From Oxalobacteraceae bacterium (GTDB lineage: Bacteria; Pseudomonadota; Gammaproteobacteria; Burkholderiales; Burkholderiaceae_D), in the NCBI GenBank assembly GCA_030698225.1, contig JAUYNR010000015.1, positions 23,634-87,633 of the forward strand: 64,000 nucleotides of DNA. The letters run 5' to 3'. A model generated the notes under the pieces. That model saw nothing but the letters and a program-made list of their open reading frames with translations, was not told where the DNA came from and did no database searches. Position numbers and translations under genes: made by a program. Of this stretch, positions 1-10,470 are shown one piece after another; position 1 is the stretch's first letter; each line of letters begins with the position of its first letter.

Positions 1-2797
1 TTTCCGCCGCGACGCCGGCCAGCGCGATGAATCCGACCGCGACCGCGACCGACATGTTGTAGCCGAGCAGCCACATCAGCCAGATGCCGCCTACCAGCGC
101 AAACGGCACCGACAGCATCACGATCAGCGTCTCCGTCAGCCGCTTGAAGTTCAGGTACAGCAGCAGGAAGATGATCAGCAGCGTGACCGGAACCACCACC
201 TTCATCTTCTCGATTGCGCGTTCCATGTATTCGAACTGGCCGCTCCAGGTCGCGTAGTAGCCTGGCGGGAACTTCACTTGCGCATTGACCGCCTTTCTCG
301 CATCGGCCACATAGCCGCCGATGTCGCGGTCACGTATATCGACATAGATATAGGCCGACAGCAGCGCGTTCTCGGTACGGATGCCGGGCGCGCCCTTGGC
401 GACCTCGATCCGGGCCAGTTGACCGAGCGGGATCATCGCGCCGTCCATGGTCGGCACCAGCACCTCGCGCCCGATCTGCTGCGGATTGCTGCGCAGTTCG
501 CGCGGATAACGCACGGTGACGCCGAAGCGCTCGCGTCCTTCCACCGTGGTGGTCACCATTTCCGCGCCCAGCGCGGTGCCGATCACGTCCTGCACGTCGC
601 CCACCGACAAGCCGTAGCGCGCCAGTTGCGCGCGGTCTGGCTCGATGTTGAGGTAAAAGCCGCCGGTGATGCGCTCGGCGAAGGCCGAGGTGGTGCCTGG
701 TACCTGCTTGACCACCGCCTCGATCTGCTTGGCGAGTATTTCCATTTGCTCGAGGTCCTTGCCGAACACCTTGATGCCGATCGGCGTGCGGATGCCGGTC
801 GACAGCATGTCGATGCGCGCCTTGATCGGCATGGTCCAGGCATTGGACACGCCGGGAAATTGCAGCGCCTTGTCCATCGCGCCGATCAGCTTGTCCATCG
901 TCATGCCGGATCGCCATTCGGATTCGGGCTTGAGGTTGATGACGGTCTCGAACATCTCGGTCGGTGCCGGGTCGGTCGCGGTATTGGCGCGGCCTGCCTT
1001 GCCCCAAACCGACACTACTTCCGGGAAACTCTTGATGATCTTGTTCTGGGTCTGCACCAGTTCGGCCGCCTTTGTCATCGTCATGCCGGGCAGACTGGCC
1101 GGCATGTACAGCAAGCTGCCCTCATTCAGCGTCGGCATGAACTCGCTGCCCAGCTTCGATGCCGGATAGAGCGAAACGATCAAGGCCAGCAGCGCAGCGA
1201 CGATGGTCAGCTTTTTCCAGCGCATCACACCCGTGATGATCGGACGGTAAATCCAGATCAGGAAGCGGTTCACCGGGTTCTTCGCTTCCGGCATGATCTT
1301 GCCGCGGATGAACAGCACCATCAACACCGGCACCAGCGTCAGCGACAGGATCGCCGCACCGGCCATCGCGAAGGTCTTGGTGTAGGCCAGCGGCGAGAAC
1401 AGGCGGCCTTCCTGCGACTCCAGCGTGAACACCGGCAGGAACGACACCGTGATGATCAGCAGCGAGAAGAACAACGATGGCCCCACTTCCTTGCAGGCGA
1501 CGATCAGCGCCTCCACCCGTTGCTGATTCGAATGACCCTCTTTCAGGCGTTCCAGATGCTTGTGGGCGTTTTCAATCATCACGATTGCCGCATCGACCAT
1601 CGCGCCAATCGCAATCGCGATGCCGCCCAGGCTCATCAGGTTCGAACTCATGCCGAGCAGGCGCATCGCGATGAAGGCGATCAGGATGCCCACCGGCAGC
1701 ATCAGGATCGCCACCAGTGCACTGCGCACATGCAGCAGGAACACGAAGCAAACCAGCGCGACGATGATGCTTTCCTCGATTAGCGTGCGCTTCAAGGTAT
1801 CGATCGCGCGCAGAATCAGGTCGGAGCGGTCGTATACCGCCTCGATCGACACACCGGCCGGCAGCCCGGCACTGATCTCGCCGATCTTGGCCTTGATGTT
1901 TTGGATGACTTCCAGCGCGTTCTGGCCGTAACGGGACATGACGATGCCGGACACCACCTCGCCCTCGCCGTTGAGTTCAGTCAAGCCGCGCCGCTCGTCG
2001 GGGGCCAGCTCGACCCGGGCGATGTCGCGCACCAGCACCGGGGTGCCGCCTTCGCTTTTTACGACCAGCGTTTCGAGGTCTCCCTTGCCGCGCAGGTAGC
2101 CCTTGCCGCGCACCATGTACTCGGTTTCGGCCATTTCGATCACCCGCCCGCCGACGTCGCGGTTCGATTCACGGATCACCTGCGCCACCTTGTTGAGTGC
2201 AATCCCGTAGGCGCGCAGCTTGACCGGATCGACGGTGACCTGGTAGGTCTGCACGAAGCCGCCGATCGACGCCACCTCGGCCACGCCGTGCGCCTTGGTC
2301 AATTGGTAGCGCAAATACCAGTCCTGCAGCGTGCGCAGCTCGGCCAGCGTCTTGTCCTTGGCGAGTACCACGTACTGATAGACCCAGCCGACGCCAGTGG
2401 CATCCGGCCCGATCTGCGGCGCCACGCCCTTGGGCATGCGGCCGGAAGCGAAGTTCAGGTACTCCAGCACGCGCGAGCGCGCCCAATAAATGTCGGTGCC
2501 GTCCTCGAAAATGATGTAGACGAAGGAGGCGCCGAAAAACGAGAAGCCGCGCACCACCTTGGACTTCGGCACCGACAGCATGGCGGTGGTGAGCGGATAC
2601 GTGACCTGGTCTTCCACCACTTGCGGCGCCTGGCCCGGATATTCGGTATATACGATAACCTGCACGTCCGACAGGTCGGGCAGCGCGTCGATCGGCGTTT
2701 TCAGGACCGCATAAACGCCGCCGATGGTGACGAACAGGGTCGCGAGCAGGACCAGGAAGATATTCCTGCCCGACCATTCGATGAGCTTGTTGAGCAT
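1..2797 (-). CDS. cusA: Heavy-metal efflux RND permease, CusA-like (C-terminus beyond left edge)
   Basis: Reverse frame open from ATG at 2797 to base 1; reads MLNKLIEWSGRNIFLVLLATLFVTIGG... and GGIAIAIGAMVDAAIVMIENAHKHLERLKEG (CusA-type TM4 signature). Missing from ORF track because it runs off the edge. Confidence 0.93.
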   Translation of the reverse strand, partial: MLNKLIEWSGRNIFLVLLATLFVTIGGVYAVLKTPIDALPDLSDVQVIVYTEYPGQAPQVVEDQVTYPLTTAMLSVPKSKVVRGFSFFGASFVYIIFEDGTDIYWARSRVLEYLNFASGRMPKGVAPQIGPDATGVGWVYQYVVLAKDKTLAELRTLQDWYLRYQLTKAHGVAEVASIGGFVQTYQVTVDPVKLRAYGIALNKVAQVIRESNRDVGGRVIEMAETEYMVRGKGYLRGKGDLETLVVKSEGGTPVLVRDIARVELAPDERRGLTELNGEGEVVSGIVMSRYGQNALEVIQNIKAKIGEISAGLPAGVSIEAVYDRSDLILRAIDTLKRTLIEESIIVALVCFVFLLHVRSALVAILMLPVGILIAFIAMRLLGMSSNLMSLGGIAIAIGAMVDAAIVMIENAHKHLERLKEGHSNQQRVEALIVACKEVGPSLFFSLLIITVSFLPVFTLESQEGRLFSPLAYTKTFAMAGAAILSLTLVPVLMVLFIRGKIMPEAKNPVNRFLIWIYRPIITGVMRWKKLTIVAALLALIVSLYPASKLGSEFMPTLNEGSLLYMPASLPGMTMTKAAELVQTQNKIIKSFPEVVSVWGKAGRANTATDPAPTEMFETVINLKPESEWRSGMTMDKLIGAMDKALQFPGVSNAWTMPIKARIDMLSTGIRTPIGIKVFGKDLEQMEILAKQIEAVVKQVPGTTSAFAERITGGFYLNIEPDRAQLARYGLSVGDVQDVIGTALGAEMVTTTVEGRERFGVTVRYPRELRSNPQQIGREVLVPTMDGAMIPLGQLARIEVAKGAPGIRTENALLSAYIYVDIRDRDIGGYVADARKAVNAQVKFPPGYYATWSGQFEYMERAIEKMKVVVPVTLLIIFLLLYLNFKRLTETLIVMLSVPFALVGGIWLMWLLGYNMSVAVAVGFIALAGVAAE

Positions 2798-2809
2798 CGC
2801 GTGTCCCCG

Positions 2810-4444
2810 TCAGTGTCCGGCATGCGGATTGGTCGGCGCGCTGCCGCCCGCCGCCGTGCCTGCGCTGGGCTTGAGCGCGGTGATCACCCATTCTCCGGGC
2901 TGGCGCTCGACAAACTCGAACGCGACCGCAGCACCCGGCTTCAAGTCTTTCAACAGCGCGTCGTTGGCGAGCTTGAATTCCATCGTCATTGCCGGCCAGT
3001 TGAGGCTCGCGATCGCGCCGTGATTGATGCTCACCGTGCCAGCCTTGGCATCGATCTCATCCACCGTGCCTGCGGCCTTGTGCCCGACGGCTTTGGCCGG
3101 CGCAGATGCATTTTCCGCGGCAGGAGCCGACTGTTTCGGTTGCCCGAAGCTGCCAATTGCCGCCTTCAGGTTGCTTTCGGCATCGATCAGGAAATTAGCG
3201 GTGACCACCGCCTGCTCGCCCTCCTTGACCCCCTCCAGCACTTCGACGGTGTCGTCGCTGCGCGCGCCGAGCTTGACTTCGCGCGGTTCGAACCGCCCCT
3301 CCTTGACCTGAATCAGCACGATGCGGCGGGTGCCGCTGTCGATGACGGCCGACAGCGGCACCGTCACCGCGTTTTTCCTTGCTGGCACCGCCAACTCCAC
3401 CTGCGCGAACATGCCGGGTTTCAGCAGCAAGCCGGGATTGGGCAGTTCAATCCGCACCTGCAGCGTGCGCGTATCGGCTTTGAGGGTCGGATAGACGTAC
3501 GCGACGGTGCCTTCAAAGTCCCGGTCCGGATAGGCGTTGATCCTGACCTTCGCCTTGGCGCGCGATTTGACCAGACCGATATCCTGCTCGAACACGTCCG
3601 CCAATACCCATACCGATGACAGGTCGGCGATCTGGTACAACATCTCGCCCGGCATGAAGCGCATGCCCTGGAATGCTTTCTTTTCCGTCACGATGCCGGC
3701 AACCGGCGAGCGGAATGTCATCGTGCGTTTCGCTTCGCCGGATCTGGCCAGAGCCTTGACCTGTTCCTCGGAGATATCCCAGTTCTTCAGGCGCATCAGG
3801 CTAGCTTCCGCAAGCTGCTTCATGCCGTCCTGCGCATCGCTGCCCGCGTCCTTCAGCGAAGCGACGCCTTGCGCGGCGATCGCGTATTCGCGCTGCGCGG
3901 AGACCAGTTCGGGACTGTAGGCTTCAAACAGCGGCTGCCCTCTGGAGACCGCCTGGCCGGTGGCATTTACATGCAGGCGTTCGACATAGCCTTCGAACTT
4001 GGGGGAAATCAGATACGTGCGCCGTTCATCGGCCTCGATGCGTCCGGCGGCGCGCACGATCTTCTCGATCGACTTGATGCTGGCAGCTTCCGTCCTGACG
4101 CCGAGTTTCTGGACTTTATCGGTACTGATCCTGATCTGGCCGGCAGAGTCCGGTTCGGCGTCGTCCTCGCCCTCATAGACCGGGATGTAATCCATGCCCA
4201 TCGGGTCTTTCTTCGGCACCGGCGAGGTGTCGGGCAGGCCCATCGGGTTGCGGTAATACAGAAGCTTGCGCTGCTTCTGCGCGCCGCCGGCTTCGCTGCC
4301 GGCAACCGGCGCAGCACCCTGGCGGCTGCTTGTGCCGCTGTTGCCTGCCCCGCTATTACCTAACCAATAACCGCCGCCCGCCGCCAGTGCAACCAGTGCA
4401 GCCACGACCAGCATCCCGATCGCTATTTTCGCGCGCTGTTTCAT
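2810..4444 (-). CDS. cusB: RND periplasmic adaptor CusB-like with N-terminal heavy-metal-binding motif and C-terminal CusF-like domain
   Basis: 544 aa; YYRNPMGLPDTSPVPKKDPMGMDYIPVYEG near N-terminus; HlyD-type core; C-terminal NHGAIASLNWPAMTMEFKL resembles CusF. Confidence 0.92.
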   Translation of the reverse strand: MKQRAKIAIGMLVVAALVALAAGGGYWLGNSGAGNSGTSSRQGAAPVAGSEAGGAQKQRKLLYYRNPMGLPDTSPVPKKDPMGMDYIPVYEGEDDAEPDSAGQIRISTDKVQKLGVRTEAASIKSIEKIVRAAGRIEADERRTYLISPKFEGYVERLHVNATGQAVSRGQPLFEAYSPELVSAQREYAIAAQGVASLKDAGSDAQDGMKQLAEASLMRLKNWDISEEQVKALARSGEAKRTMTFRSPVAGIVTEKKAFQGMRFMPGEMLYQIADLSSVWVLADVFEQDIGLVKSRAKAKVRINAYPDRDFEGTVAYVYPTLKADTRTLQVRIELPNPGLLLKPGMFAQVELAVPARKNAVTVPLSAVIDSGTRRIVLIQVKEGRFEPREVKLGARSDDTVEVLEGVKEGEQAVVTANFLIDAESNLKAAIGSFGQPKQSAPAAENASAPAKAVGHKAAGTVDEIDAKAGTVSINHGAIASLNWPAMTMEFKLANDALLKDLKPGAAVAFEFVERQPGEWVITALKPSAGTAAGGSAPTNPHAGH

Positions 4445-5712
4445 AGTTCTTCCCCTAAGATTCGTTCAATGTCGGCCAGGCGTGCTTGTGCTTCTGCCTG
4501 CGCCTTGATCTGATTTTGTTTTGCCTGGCGAATCTGCCGCTGCGAGTCGAGCAAGGAGGCGAAATCCACCTTGCCGTTTTCATAGCTGGCCAGCGCTGCC
4601 TTGTAGGTAAGCTCGGCCTGCGGCACCAGGCTGGTTGCAAGCAGGACTTCGGTGCGGCGCGCGGCGTCGAGGCCGGAAAGGTTTTCGGAAAGCTCGGCCA
4701 ATACCTGGTTCGCGGCCGCTTCCTTGCGCGAGCGGGCAGCCGACAGCATCGCTTCGGCTTCGCGTTCCTGCGCACGCCGTGAGGATTGTTGCAGCGGAAT
4801 ATTGATCTCGACCATCAGCTCCCATTCCCGGATCGCATTGCGAGACTGGGTCGGGGCAATGCCGACGGCAAAATCCGGATAGCGGTTCTTGTAGGTCAGT
4901 TCGCGGGTTTTCTCGGCCGCTTTAATCCGCGCGTCTTCCGCAAACAATTGCGGATTGCGGCCGCGGACCCGGTCTTCGAGTCCGGCGTAGTCCAATTTGA
5001 CCGGCGGCGGCAAGGGGCGCAGGCGCTCCGGCGCCGCCAGCGGTGCATTCGCGGGACGCGCCAGGATCATGTTCAGGCGGGCCTGGATCATGCGGTTTTC
5101 ATTTTCCAGCGCAATCAACTCGGTCCTGAGGTTGGTCTGCTCGACCTGAGCCCGGATCGCGTCCGATTGCGCGCCAATGCCGCCCGCATAGCGCGCTTGG
5201 GTCACTTGTTCCAGGCGCGCCATCAAATCCAGAATTTCACTGGTCAGACGCTGGTTCTGGTGCACGTAGTAATACTGCGCAAAGCCGGACTTGATGCGCG
5301 ACGACAGGTCCGCCCAGCTTCCCAGCGCGCGTCCATTGGCAGCGTCGGCTTCCAGCGCGGCAATGTCGCGTTTTAGATCGCGCTTGCCGAACCATGGCAG
5401 GTCTTGCATCACTGTATACTTGGTGCCGCCGACCCGGTTGGGCTGCAAGGTCGGACTTTGTTCGCCCGCCATCGTGATGTCCATTAATTCCACGCGCAGT
5501 TTGGGATCGGGCAAGGCGCCGGCTGGCGCAATGCGATCAAAGGCTGCGTCGGCTTCATAGCGCATGCTCGCGAATTCGGGATTGCGCTCCTTGGCCAGCA
5601 CAAGGAGGCTTTCCACACTGGCTCCCGGTAGCGCTTGGCCGGCAAGCACTGTAACCGGCGTACCGACGGCCAAAAGTATGGCGATAGCACTCGCATGTAA
5701 AACGTGTTGCAT
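4441..5712 (-). CDS. cusC: TolC-family outer membrane factor, CusC-like
   Basis: 423 aa; OEP-type coiled-coil repeats; 4-nt overlap with cusB. Confidence 0.88.
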   Translation of the reverse strand: MQHVLHASAIAILLAVGTPVTVLAGQALPGASVESLLVLAKERNPEFASMRYEADAAFDRIAPAGALPDPKLRVELMDITMAGEQSPTLQPNRVGGTKYTVMQDLPWFGKRDLKRDIAALEADAANGRALGSWADLSSRIKSGFAQYYYVHQNQRLTSEILDLMARLEQVTQARYAGGIGAQSDAIRAQVEQTNLRTELIALENENRMIQARLNMILARPANAPLAAPERLRPLPPPVKLDYAGLEDRVRGRNPQLFAEDARIKAAEKTRELTYKNRYPDFAVGIAPTQSRNAIREWELMVEINIPLQQSSRRAQEREAEAMLSAARSRKEAAANQVLAELSENLSGLDAARRTEVLLATSLVPQAELTYKAALASYENGKVDFASLLDSQRQIRQAKQNQIKAQAEAQARLADIERILGEEL

Positions 5713-5789
5713 ATGATTTCTCCGGATAGCATGGTGCGATACCGTCCACGCATGACGCGGGACAGCTTACCTGAAGGCGGTCTGGAAAA

Positions 5790-6227
5790 TTAGATTCGGA
5801 AGCAGCAGTTCCGGATAGAGAGCGGCGGCGCGGTGGTTCTCGTCAGGAAGTTGGCCTCGGCCGGCCGGTCAATCGATCGGAAGCCGCTATCGGCATGGCT
5901 GACAGCCTGCACCAGCATGGTTGCCATGAACGGCGACACATGGGGCAATTCAGGCTTATCGAGTGATTGTTTGCTGACCTGGCTTTGATGCTGGCACAGC
6001 TCAGTCTTTGCCGACTCGCCCCCCTCGCATCCGCCCACCGCGTGATGGTCGATCGGCACTGCCGACGCTGCAATCGACCCAATCGCCTGTCCGATTTCCA
6101 TGCTCGGACACACATAGCCTGCCACCGCAAGCTGGGTAAACAGCACACTGATTAGCGCAAGCAATGTTGCCACGAAGCGGGATCGGCGGGACAGTTTCAT
6201 TGATTCTGTATTCTGTTTTTCAAGCAA
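5790..6227 (-). CDS. Small secreted/membrane-anchored hypothetical protein of copper cluster
   Basis: 145 aa with N-terminal hydrophobic segment; first gene of the cusCBA-direction unit; C-terminal APPLSIRNCCFRI. Confidence 0.6.
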   Translation of the reverse strand: MLEKQNTESMKLSRRSRFVATLLALISVLFTQLAVAGYVCPSMEIGQAIGSIAASAVPIDHHAVGGCEGGESAKTELCQHQSQVSKQSLDKPELPHVSPFMATMLVQAVSHADSGFRSIDRPAEANFLTRTTAPPLSIRNCCFRI

Positions 6228-6379
6228 ACCTGCGTGCTTGATACCGTTGTTTTATTAGTCTGTAATGGAAACTGACATGATTGAAAAAAGTTTGTCCAAT
6301 CGTTTGAGTCCATTATACGTAATTGCTATTTTGCAAGTTCAGTTTACGCCACAGATACAAGCAAATAGATGACGCTACG

Positions 6380-6395
6380 ATTACATCTTTGTCAT
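6380..6395. promoter_or_regulatory. CusR/CopR-type copper box candidate
   Basis: ATTACA-TCTT-TGTCAT, 11/12 to ATTACA-N4-TGTAAT; upstream of the leftward cus unit. Confidence 0.5.
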
Positions 6396-6526
6396 TTGAA
6401 AGTGGAAGCTCGAAATGCTACGATTTTTTCAATGGGCGCATCACAATTTTCCGTCATAAATTCCCAGTAATAGTCGCAATAGATAAAATCGCAGACAGCT
6501 ACCTATGCTATGGCTTATTGCTTGCT

Positions 6527-7933
6527 TTAACTAGACGATGGAAATACCAGCCGAAACGTCGTCATCGCGTCCGGAGCGCTTTCCACCTCGGCCCGTCCAC
6601 CATGCAACATCATGATGGATTGAACAATGGCTAAGCCTAAGCCGGTGGACGATGCCGAATCGCTGCGCGCGTCATCGCCGCGATAAAACCGGTCGAATAT
6701 CAAGGGGATATGTTTCGGGGTGATACCGATTCCCGGATTAGTCACAGTAATCGCCATCCCTTCTTGCATAGGCTGCGTGGCAAGGCGAACCACGCCTCCT
6801 TTCGGCGTGTACCGTATCGCATTTGCAACCAGATTATTGACAGCGCGTCGAAACAGGATCGGATCCGCCTCCAGGCTGCCTCTGGCATCCACGGCCAGTT
6901 GCACTTGCGCATCCTCCGCAATACCTTCAAAGTAATCCGCGATGTGCTGCAATTCATTATAGGGATCTAAACGTTGTTTATTCAGCACGAAGTTGGCGTG
7001 GTCGGCGCGCGCCAGAAACAGCATATTTTCGACCATGCGCGCGAGACGCTCATACTCTTCTTCATTCGATGCGAGCAAGGACTGGTAATCTTCGATTGAA
7101 CGCGGTTGAGACAGCGCCACTTGCGTTTGCACCATCAGATTGTTGATCGGCGTGCGTAAATCGTGTGCCAGATCGGCAGAAAATTGCGACAGGCGCTGGA
7201 AGCTGCGATGCAGCCGGTCCAGCATGTCGTTGAATGCCAGCACCAGCATTTGCAATTCTTTCGGTGCGGCAGTAACGTCCAGCCGCATTTCCAGCCGTTG
7301 GGCAGTGATCGATTGCGCCTGCTTTGCAATCGCACGTATCGGGCGCAAGCCTTGCCGCACCACGATGTAGCCTGACAATGCCGCCAGCAGTGCGCCGAAA
7401 AAGACTGCTGCAAACACCTTGTTGCGATGAGCCCGGAGCAATGCCATCCGGTCCGAATCGGTTCGCGCCACAATGATTTGAACTTGCTCATGCGTATTAC
7501 CCAATACGCCCCATGCGGAGACCGTGCGGGCAGAAAGCCCCGGGTTCAGCGTCCATCGGCCCAACGATGCCTTGCCCGGCGTCTGATTCGCCGCTGCAAC
7601 TGGCAATGTCGATAATGCGCCGTGATCGCTATGGTTTTGCATCAGGATGTTTCCATCGGCTGATTTCAAAATAATGATTAAACCATCGTGAACGGCAGCG
7701 ACATCCAGAAAACGATGTGGATCGTCCTGGATTTCCTTGACTGAAGACGTTTCCAGTAAAAAATGGCGGATTAAAGCAATTTTCCCTATTAATTCAAGAT
7801 CATCATGGGATTCAAGTTGGCTCGTCAGCGATTGGTACAGATAGGTGCCGACGCCGGCAAACGTCAGCGTTGCAATCAATGCAAACAGCAAGCCCAATCG
7901 TGTGGTTAGCGAAGCAGGATGCGGCAGCTTCAT
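6527..7933 (-). CDS. cusS: Heavy metal sensor histidine kinase CusS-like
   Basis: 468 aa; [21 protein letters not shown]-box, [16 protein letters not shown]; overlaps cusR. Confidence 0.9.
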   Translation of the reverse strand: MKLPHPASLTTRLGLLFALIATLTFAGVGTYLYQSLTSQLESHDDLELIGKIALIRHFLLETSSVKEIQDDPHRFLDVAAVHDGLIIILKSADGNILMQNHSDHGALSTLPVAAANQTPGKASLGRWTLNPGLSARTVSAWGVLGNTHEQVQIIVARTDSDRMALLRAHRNKVFAAVFFGALLAALSGYIVVRQGLRPIRAIAKQAQSITAQRLEMRLDVTAAPKELQMLVLAFNDMLDRLHRSFQRLSQFSADLAHDLRTPINNLMVQTQVALSQPRSIEDYQSLLASNEEEYERLARMVENMLFLARADHANFVLNKQRLDPYNELQHIADYFEGIAEDAQVQLAVDARGSLEADPILFRRAVNNLVANAIRYTPKGGVVRLATQPMQEGMAITVTNPGIGITPKHIPLIFDRFYRGDDARSDSASSTGLGLAIVQSIMMLHGGRAEVESAPDAMTTFRLVFPSSS

Positions 7934-8601
7934 TCCCGCGCTTCCAGCACGTACCCCATGCCGCGCAGCGTATGAATCAGTTTGCGAGGATACGCTTCGT
8001 CGACCTTGGCACGCAAACGGCGCACAGCGACATCCACGACATTGGTATCGCTGTCGAAGTTCATGTCCCAGACCTGGGATGCAATCAGGGAACGCGACAG
8101 CACTTCCCCCTGGCGTTTCGCCAATAGATGCAGGAGTGCAAATTCCTTGGGCGTCAAGTCGATACGTTCGCCGCCACGCGTGACCCGCCGCTTCAATACA
8201 TCGATTTCCATGTCGGCAATTTCCAGTCGCTCCGATTCGCGGATCGGGCCGCGCCGCAGCAAGGTGCGGATGCGCGCCACCAGCTCGGCAAATGCAAATG
8301 GCTTGACCAGATAATCATCGGCGCCCAATTCCAAGCCTTTGATCCTATCCTGGACATCGTCGCGCGCGGTCAGAAACAACACCGGCGTTTCCTGGGTTTT
8401 GCGCAATTCCTGCACCACCTGCCAGCCGTCCATGCCCGGCAGCATCACATCCAGCACAATCAGGTCGTAGGCATCCGCAGTGGCTAATTGCAAACCATCG
8501 GTGCCGGTGCGCGCCAGATCAACAACAAAACCCGATTCGGTAAGTCCTTTACGGAGATAGTCACCCGCCTTCGGTTCATCTTCGACAACTAAAATACGCA
8601 T
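7930..8601 (-). CDS. cusR: Heavy metal response regulator, OmpR family, CusR-like
   Basis: [36 protein letters not shown] receiver plus winged-helix output; ORF track start 8616 includes 5 extra codons. Confidence 0.92.
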   Translation of the reverse strand: MRILVVEDEPKAGDYLRKGLTESGFVVDLARTGTDGLQLATADAYDLIVLDVMLPGMDGWQVVQELRKTQETPVLFLTARDDVQDRIKGLELGADDYLVKPFAFAELVARIRTLLRRGPIRESERLEIADMEIDVLKRRVTRGGERIDLTPKEFALLHLLAKRQGEVLSRSLIASQVWDMNFDSDTNVVDVAVRRLRAKVDEAYPRKLIHTLRGMGYVLEARE

Positions 8602-8663
8602 GAAATGCCTCATCAATTAGCGAATATGTATGTCTATTCTCGCTGAAACTGCAGCGCACATGG

Positions 8664-8679
8664 ATTACAAAACTGTAAC
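8664..8679. promoter_or_regulatory. CusR/CopR-type copper box candidate between divergent cusR and czcE-like genes
   Basis: ATTACA-AAAC-TGTAAC, 11/12 to ATTACA-N4-TGTAAT. Confidence 0.6.
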
Positions 8680-8789
8680 CTCATTGACAGGCTCTCGTTT
8701 ACCTCGTCTCCCTATACTTCAATTCATCGATACACACCGTACCGATCGCTCTAGCGGCGTTTTTGAATAGCCAGTTAAAGGAAACGATC

Positions 8790-9191
8790 ATGTTGAACCT
8801 AAAGAAAAAAACTATTTCGATGTTGACCATGGGCATGTTGTTTGCTGCCATGTCAGCGAGTGCACAAGCAGAGAAACAAGATAATTGGACAAGCAATTTA
8901 CTTCTGTCGGCATCGGGCAGTCCGATGATAAATACAGTCGAGCCGTATGGCAACGCCATTGAAGCTGCAGCTACGACACGTCAGATTGTCTTAACTCCTG
9001 ATACCAAGTGGATCAACGTGACGCGTGGGGAGTCGGTTAATTTTATGCTGGATGGAAAGTCGTTTGCCTGGAATTTTTATACCTTGCGCAGCGAGACCAG
9101 TTTCGATTTGGCGACGATTGCGCCGAAAGACATCAACGTGCAACAAATACGCGTCTATGTGGCAAGAAATGTGGATGAAAGGGGACGATAA
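8790..9191 (+). CDS. CzcE-like heavy-metal resistance periplasmic protein
   Basis: Signal peptide MLNLKKKTISMLTMGMLFAAMSASAQA; mature TRQIVLTPDTKWINVTRGESVNFMLDGKSFAWNF as in the CzcE family. Confidence 0.75.
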   Translation: MLNLKKKTISMLTMGMLFAAMSASAQAEKQDNWTSNLLLSASGSPMINTVEPYGNAIEAAATTRQIVLTPDTKWINVTRGESVNFMLDGKSFAWNFYTLRSETSFDLATIAPKDINVQQIRVYVARNVDERGR

Positions 9192-9424
9192 AAACTGGCT
9201 CGTCGCTTTGGCCATTGAAGCAGTCACCGCTTTAGAATTTATCCGTAATTAATATTGACTGCGGCACCTCTCTAAACCTGATTGCGGAGTTCGGATGGTT
9301 AAGCGCCAAGAAGCTGCGTTCCAATTTCAAGTAACGCACCAGCAATTTGCGGTAACGGTGGTGCAGGGTGACCTTAATCTTGTGAAAGACAGTTCGCTCG
9401 GCTACACTTTACTGGAATAAAAAC

Positions 9425-9865
9425 ATGGGCTCTTCATCCGTCATGACGACTATCCGAAAACGACTACAGCTATTCTGCTGCCTGATGGCCGCGATGTGGG
9501 TGTTTTCGATCGCAGTCGGGATCGTCCAGGGTTGTCTGCTTTCATCGGAGGATGGCTTGATATCTCACTCCACCATGGGAATGGGTGCCAAGGTTCAACA
9601 TGCTGTCGTCGCCGATTCCGGCTCAGGTCACCACGAAGATTCGTTGACAGCTTGCGTCGAGCACTGCGAAAAAAATGCGGTTGGTGTTATCAAGTCGATC
9701 CAGCAAGATTTCGGCCAACTTGCTGCACTTGTTCTTACGTTCTATCTGTTAGTGCACCTCGCAGCCATGTCGAGTCCCATGCTCAAGCTGCCGTCCCGGC
9801 TGTCCTCCTTTGCCACCGTTCGCGATCCCCCGGCAACGATCCGCTATCACCGCTTCAACAACTAG
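9425..9865 (+). CDS. Hypothetical membrane protein of copper cluster
   Basis: 146 aa; two hydrophobic segments, ACVEHCEKN, C-terminal DPPATIRYHRFNN. Confidence 0.6.
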   Translation: MGSSSVMTTIRKRLQLFCCLMAAMWVFSIAVGIVQGCLLSSEDGLISHSTMGMGAKVQHAVVADSGSGHHEDSLTACVEHCEKNAVGVIKSIQQDFGQLAALVLTFYLLVHLAAMSSPMLKLPSRLSSFATVRDPPATIRYHRFNN

Positions 9866-9976
9866 TCTTTCTGATGCAGCCCTGCTTCTGAAGGGTGGCG
9901 CATCCATGTGAACTGCCGTTGGCGGAATCACAACCTCTTTGTTTTCTAAACCGTTACATCCATCAGGAGCTTTGCC

Positions 9977-10435
9977 ATGAACAAAATGCTAGCCATCGGC
10001 ACATCTGTACTTTTCACTATTTTCGCTGGCTCAGCTAGCGCGGTCGATGAACACCACCCAGCCGATGCCAAACCAGTCATATCGTCCACCAGCAAACCAG
10101 CCATGCCTGCAGCGAAGCAATCTGATCAAGCCGGCATGCAGATGCAGAAAATGGACGAAATGATGAAAAAAATGCAGGACATGCACGACAAGATGATGGC
10201 TGCCAAGACGCCAGAAGAACGTCAGAAGTTGATGGGCGAACACAGGAAATTGATGCAGGACGGCATGATCATGATGAAGAGCATGGGCGGCAAGGGCGGT
10301 GCGATGATGAACGGTGCGGGTGCGGGGGGCACGATGATGGGGCCAGATGCAATGGAAAAGCGCATGGACATGATGCAAATGATGATGGAAATGATGATGG
10401 ATCGGGAGTCAGGCGGCATGCCGATGTCCAAGTGA
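9977..10435 (+). CDS. Met-rich periplasmic protein, putative copper-binding
   Basis: 152 aa, signal peptide, 34 Met residues including MMQMMMEMMMD. Confidence 0.75.
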   Translation: MNKMLAIGTSVLFTIFAGSASAVDEHHPADAKPVISSTSKPAMPAAKQSDQAGMQMQKMDEMMKKMQDMHDKMMAAKTPEERQKLMGEHRKLMQDGMIMMKSMGGKGGAMMNGAGAGGTMMGPDAMEKRMDMMQMMMEMMMDRESGGMPMSK

Positions 10436-10470
10436 GGCGGCGATAACCGAACAATCAATCAGGACTCCAG

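Noticed and set aside
278-3619. Long + strand ORFs (501 aa at 278, 572 aa at 1901) opposite cusA/cusB
   Set aside because: His/Arg/Gln-rich shadow ORFs of high-GC coding DNA; the reverse strand encodes recognisable CusA/CusB motifs.
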